Below are positions 50,628 to 57,746 of a stretch of 64,000 nt of DNA, piece by piece. A model generated the notes under the pieces. That model was not told the origin of the DNA and searched no databases. It was given only the letters and a program-made list of their open reading frames with translations. The stretch's first letter is position 1; each line of letters begins with the position of its first letter. This DNA comes from JANNOG01 sp050329415 (GTDB taxonomy: Bacteria; Actinomycetota; Actinomycetes; Actinomycetales; JBBAYJ01), in assembly GCA_050329415.1 (NCBI GenBank), contig JBHJOS010000012.1:1-64000 (forward strand), read 5' to 3'. The position numbers and the translations under genes are program-made.

Positions 50628-51892
50628 CAGCGGCTCCCGAACAGCAGGGCGACGTTGTGCCCGCCGAACCCGAACGAGTTGTTCAGCCCGAGGAGCTGCG
50701 AGCTGCCCGGGCCGAGCGGGCGAGGGTCCTTGCCGACGACGTCGAGGTCGACGGCGGGGTCGAGGTCGTCGAGGTTGACGGTGGGCGGGGCGGTCCGGTT
50801 GCGCAGGGCAAGGATCGTGAAGACGGCTTCGAGCGCCCCGGCGGCGCCGAGCAGGTGCCCGGTCATCGACTTGGTCGCCGACACCGCCACCCCGTCCGCA
50901 GCCGCTCCCAGAGCGAGCCGGATCGCGGCGGCCTCCGCCACGTCCCCGATCGGGGTGGACGTGGCGTGGGCGTTGATGTGGTGGACATCGGCCGGGGAGA
51001 CCCCGGCGGCTTGCAGGGCCGCCGTCATGGCGGCTGCCGCGCCGGAGCCGTCCGGCTCGGGCGCGGCGATGTGGTGGGCATCCGACGAGACTCCCGCGCC
51101 GAGCAGCTCGGCGTGCACCCTCGCTCCGCGGGCTGCGGCGTGCTCGGCCGACTCCAGGACGACGACCGCGCCGCCCTCGCCGAGGACGAAGCCGTCCCGC
51201 GCGCTGTCGTAGGGCCGACTGGCCCGTGCCGGGTCGTCCTCCCGGGTGCTCAGTGCCTGCATCGCGGCGAACCCGGCGATGCAGAGCGGGACGATGGCCG
51301 CCTCGGTGCCTCCCGCGACGACGACGTCCGCGCGCCCTGACCGGATCATGTCCGCCGCGGCGGCGATCGCTTCCGCACCGGTGGCGCAGGCGCTCACCGG
51401 GGTGTGGGTGCCCGCCCGGGCGCGCAGCTCGATGGAGATCGCCGCAGCCGGGCCGTTCGGCATGAGCATCGGGACCGTCAACGGGTGGACCCGCCGCGCG
51501 CCCTTGGCCCGCAACGTGTCGTAGGCAGCGAGGGTGGTGCCGATCCCGCCGATGCCGCTGCCCACGACGACGCCGAGGCGGTCGGCGGGCACCGAGGCGT
51601 CGCCGTCGAGCCCGGCGTCGGCCCAGGCCTCCCGGGCGGCCACGAGGGCGTACTGCCCGGAGAGGTCCAGGCGCTTGGTGTGCACCTTCTCGAGGACCTC
51701 CGAGGCGGGAACGGCGAGCTGGCAGCCGAACCCGACGGGCAGGGCCAAGTCGCCCTGCCACTCGGCGACCCAGGGACCGTGCAACGGCCGGGCGGTACTG
51801 GTGCCGGCGAGGGCGGCGGCCCAGGTGGTGGGGACGTCGCCGCCCAGGGGCGTGGTGGCCCCCAGCCCGGTGACGACGACGGACCTGCTCAT
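50627..51892 (-). CDS. fabF: 3-oxoacyl-ACP synthase II
   Basis: 421-aa condensing enzyme with the Cys-His-His triad in SACATGAEAI, NAHATSTPIGD and NNSFGFGGHN; Lys is in ATKSMTGHLLGAAG. It extends acyl-ACP with malonyl-ACP. The ATG has GGAGGAG 5 nt upstream. Gene order fabD-fabH-acpP-fabF matches Streptomyces and points to a type II, not the large type I, synthase for basic fatty acid synthesis. Confidence 0.96.
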   Translation of the reverse strand: MSRSVVVTGLGATTPLGGDVPTTWAAALAGTSTARPLHGPWVAEWQGDLALPVGFGCQLAVPASEVLEKVHTKRLDLSGQYALVAAREAWADAGLDGDASVPADRLGVVVGSGIGGIGTTLAAYDTLRAKGARRVHPLTVPMLMPNGPAAAISIELRARAGTHTPVSACATGAEAIAAAADMIRSGRADVVVAGGTEAAIVPLCIAGFAAMQALSTREDDPARASRPYDSARDGFVLGEGGAVVVLESAEHAAARGARVHAELLGAGVSSDAHHIAAPEPDGSGAAAAMTAALQAAGVSPADVHHINAHATSTPIGDVAEAAAIRLALGAAADGVAVSATKSMTGHLLGAAGALEAVFTILALRNRTAPPTVNLDDLDPAVDLDVVGKDPRPLGPGSSQLLGLNNSFGFGGHNVALLFGSR

Positions 51893-51986
51893 GGCGACTC
51901 CTCCGCGACTCCTCGACGGTGACTCCGGGGACTGCGCGTGAGGCCGCGGGCCCCGGATGGCGATGAGGGGGTGCCCTGACGGACCG

Positions 51987-52232
51987 TCAGCCCTGTGCCT
52001 GAGCGATGTACGACACGGCGTCCTGGACGGTGGCGAGGTTCTTCACGTCCTCGTCCGGGATCCGGATGCTGAAGCGCTCCTCGGCGTTGACGACGATCGA
52101 CATCATCGACAGCGAGTCGATGTCGAGGTCGTCGGTGAACGACTTCGACAGGTCGACGGCGTCGACCGGCAGCCCGGTCTCCTCGTTGACGATCTCGGCG
52201 AGGCCGGCGTGGATCTCCTGCTCGGTGGCCAT
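51987..52232 (-). CDS. acpP: Acyl carrier protein
   Basis: 81-aa acidic four-helix protein. The phosphopantetheine serine is in DDLDIDSLSM at about residue 41. ATG 52232 has a GAGAGGAAG tract a few bases upstream. It sits between fabH and fabF as in other actinobacterial fab clusters. The leader contains a hexamer microsatellite. Confidence 0.96.
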   Translation of the reverse strand: MATEQEIHAGLAEIVNEETGLPVDAVDLSKSFTDDLDIDSLSMMSIVVNAEERFSIRIPDEDVKNLATVQDAVSYIAQAQG

Positions 52233-52280
52233 GTCGGTCTTCCTCTCGGGGACGGGCCCGGCGGCAGGCTGGCCGCAGGG

Positions 52281-52304
52281 TGCAGGTGCAGGTGCAGGTG
52301 CAGG
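52281..52304. repeat. Hexanucleotide microsatellite (TGCAGG)4
   Basis: Four exact TGCAGG units, flanked by GCAGGG and GGGTGC, lie 49 nt upstream of acpP in the fabH-acpP gap. Slippage there could change the spacing of a promoter or leader. Confidence 0.85.
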
Positions 52305-52360
52305 GTGCGTCGTGTGGTCGGGTGCTCCCGATCGACGGTGTGCCGTCGGCCGGGCGGAGG

Positions 52361-53377
52361 TCAGGGCAACCGGACGACCTGGGCGCCGTAGACGAGCCCG
52401 GCGCCGAAGCCGATGCACAGGGCCAGGTCGCCGGGGCGGGCGGTGCCCTCGTCGAGCATCCGCCGCATCGCCAGCGGGATCGAGGCGGCGGAGGTGTTGC
52501 CGGAGCGGGCGATGTCACGGGCCACGGGCACGGTGTCCGGCAGGCCCAGCTCCTTCACCATGGCGTCGATGATGCGGACGTTGGCCTGATGGGGGAGGAA
52601 GACGTCGAGCTGGTCCGCCCGGATCCCGGCTGCCTCCAGCGCCTTGGCCGCGACCGGGGCCATCTGCCACACCGCCCAGCGGAAGACGGTCGGCCCCGCC
52701 ATCTCCAGCGCCGGCCACGCCCCCTCGATCCGGGTGCCGTCCGCGGTGCGCAGGTCGGTCCACGACTGCCGGTTGCGGATGGTCCGCCACTGGGCGCCGT
52801 CGCTGCCCCAGATCGTCGGGCCGATGCCCGGGGTGTCGCTGGGCCCGACGACCACCGCTCCCGCCGCGTCCCCGAACAGGAAGGACGTCGAGCGGTCGTG
52901 CTTGTCGGTGTACTCCGAGAGCTTCTCGACCCCGACCACCAGGACGTGCCGGGCGCTGCCGCCGCGGACCATGTCGTGCGCCAGCGAGACCCCATAGCAG
53001 AAGCCGGCGCACGCCGCCGAGATGTCGAACGCAGCGGCCGGGGTCGCCCCGAGCTGCTCGGCGAGCACGGTGGCCGACGACGGCGTCTGGTACGGCCAGG
53101 AGACCGTCGACACCACGACCGCGTCGATGTCGGCGGGCAGCAGTCCGGCGTGCTCCAGCGCCTGGGTGCAGGCGGGCAGGGCCATGTCGACGACGGTCTC
53201 GTCCTCGCGCGCCCAGTGGCGGGTGACGACGCCGGATCGCTCCCGGATCCACTCGTCGGAGGAGTCGATCCAGGTGACGACCTCGTCGTTGGTGATGACC
53301 CGCTCGGGTTGGTAGGCGCCCACCCCGAGCAGGCGAGCGTGACCGGCTCCCGCCGGCGGAGTGATCTCGACCGTCAT
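52361..53377 (-). CDS. fabH: 3-oxoacyl-ACP synthase III
   Basis: 338-aa initiating condensing enzyme. The catalytic Cys is in DISAACAGFCYG, His in HQANVRII and Asn in SGNTSAAS; substrate-loop residues SSDEWIRERSGV are typical. It condenses acetyl-CoA or branched starters with malonyl-ACP. ATG 53377 overlaps the fabD stop by 4 bp and has a GGGAGGA site. Confidence 0.96.
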   Translation of the reverse strand: MTVEITPPAGAGHARLLGVGAYQPERVITNDEVVTWIDSSDEWIRERSGVVTRHWAREDETVVDMALPACTQALEHAGLLPADIDAVVVSTVSWPYQTPSSATVLAEQLGATPAAAFDISAACAGFCYGVSLAHDMVRGGSARHVLVVGVEKLSEYTDKHDRSTSFLFGDAAGAVVVGPSDTPGIGPTIWGSDGAQWRTIRNRQSWTDLRTADGTRIEGAWPALEMAGPTVFRWAVWQMAPVAAKALEAAGIRADQLDVFLPHQANVRIIDAMVKELGLPDTVPVARDIARSGNTSAASIPLAMRRMLDEGTARPGDLALCIGFGAGLVYGAQVVRLP

Positions 53378-54576
53378 CCGCGTCCTCCCGGAGTGTCGCC
53401 CGCCGTGGGGTGAAGGCGGAGCAGGGGCTGACCGGGCGAGACCGGGTCCCCGTCGTGGACCAGCCACTCGACGACCGTGCCACCGTGGACCGCCGTCACC
53501 TCGTGGCGGTCCCGCAGCCCCGACACCGTGGCCACGGTGCTGCCGGGCGGCACGTCGCCACCCTCGACCACGTCCGCCGGGACGGCGACCACGCCCTTGG
53601 CCGGGCTGACGACCAGGCGCCACGTCGGGTTGAGCGCGAGCGGGCTGCTGCGGCCGTGCTCCTTGACCAGGGCGGTGGCCCTCGGCAGGTCGTCCGGCGT
53701 GCGCAACGCCACCACGTCGACGCCGGGCAGTGCCCGCTTGGCGAGGTTGGCCAGGGTCCCGGCCGGGGGGATCTCGAGGAGGCCGGTGACGCCGAGGTCG
53801 CGGAAGGTCTCGAGGCAGAGGTCCCATCGCACGGGCCGCGCCACCTGGGCGACCAGGCGCCGGAGCACCTCGCGCCCGTCATGGACCACCGTCCCGTCGG
53901 CGTTGGAGACCAGGCGGGACCGTGGGTCGTGGGTGGTGAGCGCCCGGGCGTACCGCTCGAGGACCTCGACCGCCGGGGCCATGAACCTGGTGTGGAAGGC
54001 GCCCGCGACCTGCAGCGGGATGACCCGGGCGCGGGACGGGGGGTCTGCGGCGAGCTTCTCGAGGGCCTCGGTCGGGCCGGCGGCCACGACCTGGCCGGTC
54101 CCGTTGCGGTTGGCGAGGTCGAGGCCCACCGCCTCGACGGCCGCGGCGACCTCGTCCGGCTCGCCGCCCACGACCGCGCTCATGCCCGTCGGTGTCGCGG
54201 CGCTGGCCTGGGCCATCGCCCGGCCGCGCTCGCGGACGAAGACCAGGGCCTGTTCGGCGGTCATCACTCCGGCCGCAGCCGCGGCCGTGATCTCGCCGAC
54301 CGAGTGCCCGCCACCGGCGGCGACCCGGCGGAAGGCGTCCGCGGGGTGGGGGAAGACCTCCAGGAGCGACACCAGGCCCGCGGCCACGATGAGCGGCTGG
54401 GCGATGGCGGTGTCCCGGAGGGTGTCGGCATCGGACGTGGTTCCGTGCGCCACGAGGTCCAGGCCGGCCACGGCCGAGAGCCACGTCATCCGGTCGCCGA
54501 AGCCCGGCAGCTCCATCCACGGGGCGAGGAAGCCCGGGGTCTGGGAGCCCTGCCCCGGGCAGACGACGACTAGCAC
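53374..54576 (-). CDS. fabD: Malonyl-CoA:ACP transacylase with C-terminal biotinyl/lipoyl-like domain
   Basis: 400 aa, about 90 longer than E. coli FabD. Residues 1-300 are the transacylase: CPGQGSQTPG near 6, nucleophile motif GHSVGE, and GAFHTRFM near 210. The extra C-terminal part (about 315-395: VSPAKGVVAVPADVVEGGDV, then VHGGTVVEWLVHDGDPVSPGQPL) has the barrel-sandwich repeat of biotinyl/lipoyl carriers, but the MKM turn is replaced by LRDRH, so no lysine can be modified. GTG 54576 is 6 nt after CACTGT. Confidence 0.93.
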   Translation of the reverse strand: MLVVVCPGQGSQTPGFLAPWMELPGFGDRMTWLSAVAGLDLVAHGTTSDADTLRDTAIAQPLIVAAGLVSLLEVFPHPADAFRRVAAGGGHSVGEITAAAAAGVMTAEQALVFVRERGRAMAQASAATPTGMSAVVGGEPDEVAAAVEAVGLDLANRNGTGQVVAAGPTEALEKLAADPPSRARVIPLQVAGAFHTRFMAPAVEVLERYARALTTHDPRSRLVSNADGTVVHDGREVLRRLVAQVARPVRWDLCLETFRDLGVTGLLEIPPAGTLANLAKRALPGVDVVALRTPDDLPRATALVKEHGRSSPLALNPTWRLVVSPAKGVVAVPADVVEGGDVPPGSTVATVSGLRDRHEVTAVHGGTVVEWLVHDGDPVSPGQPLLRLHPTAGDTPGGRG

Positions 54577-54639
54577 TCGGACACAGTGGCTGACGACGCC
54601 CGTCCGTGTGGACTCCGGTCGCCACCATTCTTCCGGGCG

Positions 54640-54664
54640 ACTTTTGGAGGGACCCTCCAAAAGT
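54640..54664. promoter_or_regulatory. fasR: Candidate FasR operator
   Basis: Perfect 25-bp palindrome: ACTTTTGGAGGG, a central A, then its exact complement. It lies between the fasR stop and fabD, at about -64 to -88 from the fabD start, which suits an activator. In Streptomyces the PucR-type FasR binds the fabDHPF promoter. Confidence 0.7.
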
Positions 54665-54712
54665 GACGTGTGGCCCACGGTCGACCGAGGAGTGGCGGCG
54701 GGGTGGCGCGAG

Positions 54713-55909
54713 TCACTCGCCGCCGCGCTCGGGGCCGAGTCGCCCCAGCCCGACCGCCACCTGGAGGGTCCAGCGGTCCCTGGGGTCGGTCGGGCGCAGC
54801 CCGGTCAGCTCGGCCACCCGTCCCAGCCGGTACCGGACCGTGTTGGGGTGGACGAACAGCTGACGGGCCGTGGCCTCGAGGGTTCCGCCGTGGGCCAGGT
54901 ACGCCGACACCGTGGCCAGCAGGTCGCCGCCGGTCGCGACCAGCGGCCGGTAGACGCACTCGCGCAGCTCCCGCCGCGCGGAGTCGTCGTCGGCGAGGAC
55001 GCGCTCCGGCAGCAGCGCCGACGCCAGCACCGGGCGCGGCGCCTCGGGCCAGGCGCGGGCGGCGGCGATGCCCGAGAGGGCGGCGCGCGCCGACCGCCCG
55101 GCCTCGGCCAGGCCCGGGCTGGTCGGGCCGACCACCACGGGACCCTCCCCGAGCAGCGGCAGCAAGGCCCGCACCAGCCGCAGCGGGTCACTCGGCCCGC
55201 CGACGAGGCACACCAGCCGGGGACCCTGGCGGCCCGTGATGATCTCGGCGTCGTGGTCGCGCGCCGTCCGTCGCCACAGTGCGGGGCTGGCCTCGGCGAG
55301 GTCCGGCTCGGCGACCACCACGGTCGTCGGCCGGTCGGCGTCCCACGACAGCGCGGAGGCCTGCGAGGCGAGGGCGTCCGAGCCGTCCCCGCGCACGACG
55401 GCATCGACGACGAGGCTCTCGAGCCTGGCGTCCCAGGCCCCCCGGGTCTCGGCGGCCCGGGCGTAGACCTCGGCGGCGGAGAAGGCGACCTCGCGGGCGT
55501 ACCGCAGCAGCATCTCGCGGGCGCCGGGGGTCTCGAGGCCGTCCCCCAGCATCGTCTCCAGCCGCCGCTCGCAGGTGTCGACCGCCATCCGGACCAGCGA
55601 CACCGTCTGCTGCAGCGTGATGGTGCTGGTGAGCTGTCGCGGCGCGGTGCCGAAGAGGTCGGCGTGGCGCAGCGGCGGCAGCGCCCCGTCGCCGGCCTGG
55701 TACTGCCGGTACCAGCGGACCAGTTCCCGGATGCCCGACTGGACGATGAGGCCGACCGCGGCCCGCTGGTCGGCACCGAGCGCCGAGAACCACGGCAGCT
55801 CGGCCTCCATCCGGGCCACGACCTCCGACGCCAGCCGACCGGTCGCCCACTCCAGCTGGTGCAGCGACTCCTCGGACAACCTGGGTCGCTGGCCGAGCGG
55901 GCGGGTCAC
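54713..55909 (-). CDS. fasR: PucR-family transcriptional regulator of fatty acid synthesis
   Basis: 398-aa regulator. The N-terminal two thirds are the helical sensor region of PucR/CdaR-like proteins (RDELVRWYRQYQAG-like segment); the C-terminal HTH is LLATVSAYLAHGGTLEATA then LFVHPNTVRYRLGRV. Position directly before fabD equals Streptomyces FasR (SCO2386), which activates the fab operon. GTG 55909 has GGAGGAG just upstream, overlapping the end of the ParA gene, whose stop is 1 nt away. Confidence 0.93.
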   Translation of the reverse strand: MTRPLGQRPRLSEESLHQLEWATGRLASEVVARMEAELPWFSALGADQRAAVGLIVQSGIRELVRWYRQYQAGDGALPPLRHADLFGTAPRQLTSTITLQQTVSLVRMAVDTCERRLETMLGDGLETPGAREMLLRYAREVAFSAAEVYARAAETRGAWDARLESLVVDAVVRGDGSDALASQASALSWDADRPTTVVVAEPDLAEASPALWRRTARDHDAEIITGRQGPRLVCLVGGPSDPLRLVRALLPLLGEGPVVVGPTSPGLAEAGRSARAALSGIAAARAWPEAPRPVLASALLPERVLADDDSARRELRECVYRPLVATGGDLLATVSAYLAHGGTLEATARQLFVHPNTVRYRLGRVAELTGLRPTDPRDRWTLQVAVGLGRLGPERGGE

Positions 55910-55910
55910 C

Positions 55911-56894
55911 TCACTCCTCCGTAACGGCCTTGACGATGTGTTCCGTCAGCTCCTGGAAATGGCCATGGGCCGCTTGGACAGCCTGTTGGTGCGCACCGAT
56001 CGCGCCGTCCGCGCTTCTGAGCAGGAATATCGGTTTCCGAGCTTCCTGACCCATGGGGATCAGGCTGTGATAGTGCTTCAACAGTCCCAGGCAGTGGGGA
56101 TCCTTCTCCACTGGGACCCCGACTGTTTCGGTGTGACCCAGCACGGCAGTTCGATACTCTTGGGGCACACGCTGAAGCCAGCGGTCGTAGGCTCCGACGA
56201 CTCGGTCCAGACGCACGCCGTGCTGCAGGACGACGTAGCCGGCCGGTCGCATCTCGCCGGCCGGAAGTTCATCATGACGCAGGGGGCTCGTCTCCAGACG
56301 TGTCCGCCACTCGTCACGCCATTGCATGAGAGAGGGCCCGAGATTTCTCAGTCCCTGCAGGCTGTACAGGTCGGGAGCCAATGGAACGACAACATGGGTC
56401 GACGCGACCATGGCGGCTCGATTGATCGCTCCCAGGTTCGGACCGACGTCCAGGAGTGTGATATCTGCTCCATATGAGTCCGCCGCGGCCTTGGCTACCG
56501 TACTGAACGCTGACAAGACCCTGAACGCTCGCCGCTGACCGTCACCGGCATTCGGCCAGGCTGTGCTCAATTCTTGCTCGGAACCTGAGAGTGCCAGGTC
56601 GCCCGCCACGAGAGCCAGGCCCTCAACTATTTCTTGCGTCCGGGGAGGCTGTATTCCCCCCTCACCCTCGAGTAGCGGCTCCAGTGCGCCGTAGACAGTT
56701 CGTCGCGCCGTCGCCGTCCACAGGTCCTCCACCTGGGCGTCGGTGAGGAAACTGGACGTCAGATTTGCCTGAGGATCGAGATCGACGACCACGACGCGTC
56801 TCCCGAGCTCGCGAAGCATCCACGCGACGTGGAACACAAGGGTCGTCTTTCCCACGCCGCCCTTGTTGTTGAAGAACGCCACGGTCGGCCTCAT
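55911..56894 (-). CDS. ParA-family ATPase of a two-gene accessory module
   Basis: 327-aa deviant-Walker ATPase. Motifs: KGGVGKTT at 11-18, VVDLDPQANLTSSF (Walker A') and LLDVGPNLGAINRAA (Walker B). The C-terminal 130 residues (GYVVLQHGVRLDRVVGAYDRW; YHSLIPMGQEARKPIF) are specific to this ParA subgroup. No ParB or parS is seen. GC is visibly lower than in neighbours. The ATG overlaps the AlbA_2 gene stop by 4 bp. Not a chromosome-partition gene by context; role unknown, possibly defence or element maintenance. Confidence 0.85.
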   Translation of the reverse strand: MRPTVAFFNNKGGVGKTTLVFHVAWMLRELGRRVVVVDLDPQANLTSSFLTDAQVEDLWTATARRTVYGALEPLLEGEGGIQPPRTQEIVEGLALVAGDLALSGSEQELSTAWPNAGDGQRRAFRVLSAFSTVAKAAADSYGADITLLDVGPNLGAINRAAMVASTHVVVPLAPDLYSLQGLRNLGPSLMQWRDEWRTRLETSPLRHDELPAGEMRPAGYVVLQHGVRLDRVVGAYDRWLQRVPQEYRTAVLGHTETVGVPVEKDPHCLGLLKHYHSLIPMGQEARKPIFLLRSADGAIGAHQQAVQAAHGHFQELTEHIVKAVTEE

Positions 56895-57634
56895 GACAAC
56901 AGCCTCACTGTCACGTTGACGAATGTCTGCTCGGCCTGGATCTCCAGCGGCGGGTGGCCGTTTACTTGCAGGTGGCGACGCGCAACCTCGAGGCCGACGC
57001 CGAACCTCTGAACGTACCCGAGTTGTCCGAGCAGTCCGGCGAGGGTGGGATTTCGATAGTCCGCCAGCCCCGGTGATCCGAAGTTCTCGACCGTCACGGT
57101 TCCGTAGGGTCCGCCGGGTGAGAGGATTTCTACTCGGTCCTCGAACCAGGACACTCGGACGGGCGTGGCGGTGTTCTCATAGTTACGATGAATCAAGGCA
57201 TTCCACAAGATCTGTTGCAAGCTGCCGAACGGTACGTCGGGGCGTCGCTGTTCCCCCTCCGCACCGGCGAAGCTCACTGCAGTCTCGATGTGGCCACGCA
57301 TGATCTCTTCTAGCTGTCTGATCGACTCGGGCACGGTCAGTGAGACACGATGAGAGCTGAGGACAGCGCTGCTGGGAAAAGGATAGATCTGCCCGTTGTC
57401 GCGGATATTCCGCAGGGTGACGAGCAGCTTGTCGTCGACGGTCAACCCCACAGGTTCGCCGCTCTTGTCGTCGACTCCGATCGCCACGATCCCGGGAAGG
57501 CGGTGACCAGGTAGATCATTGGCATAGGCGCAGACGGTCTGCTTCACGCTGTCCGACTCCGAGTATGACGCCTTGCGTTCGACCCGGTCCGTCTCCAGGT
57601 CGCGAATCAGAGCCTGGATCTCAGCCGCGTCCAT
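56891..57634 (-). CDS. AlbA_2/HATPase_c_4 (Schlafen-like) protein, internally shortened
   Basis: 247-aa protein. N-terminus: AlbA_2 start with ERKAS at 19-23, AYANDLPGH, and IGVDD. C-terminus: HATPase_c_4 domain (LQQILWNALIHRNYE, FEDRVEILSPGGPYG, QRFGVGLEVARRHL). Family members I know have about 430-450 residues; here the sequence passes from NGQIYPFPSS directly to a segment that normally lies about 170 residues later. It is therefore an in-frame internal deletion (near 57340-57375). ATG 57634; lower GC. Possibly non-functional. Confidence 0.75.
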   Translation of the reverse strand: MDAAEIQALIRDLETDRVERKASYSESDSVKQTVCAYANDLPGHRLPGIVAIGVDDKSGEPVGLTVDDKLLVTLRNIRDNGQIYPFPSSAVLSSHRVSLTVPESIRQLEEIMRGHIETAVSFAGAEGEQRRPDVPFGSLQQILWNALIHRNYENTATPVRVSWFEDRVEILSPGGPYGTVTVENFGSPGLADYRNPTLAGLLGQLGYVQRFGVGLEVARRHLQVNGHPPLEIQAEQTFVNVTVRLLS

Positions 57635-57746
57635 CGAGTCCGCCCGCCGCAGTGGACGCTGGAGAACAGGTGGGTGCCGTGCTTCTTACCCGCCAGGCAC
57701 GATCTGTCACCCGCCCCACACTACGTGGGACACGACTCTATCCGGG

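Noticed and set aside
55911..56894. Chromosome or plasmid partition locus
   Set aside because: No ParB, no parS-like repeats and the ParA subgroup pairs with AlbA_2; context does not support an origin.
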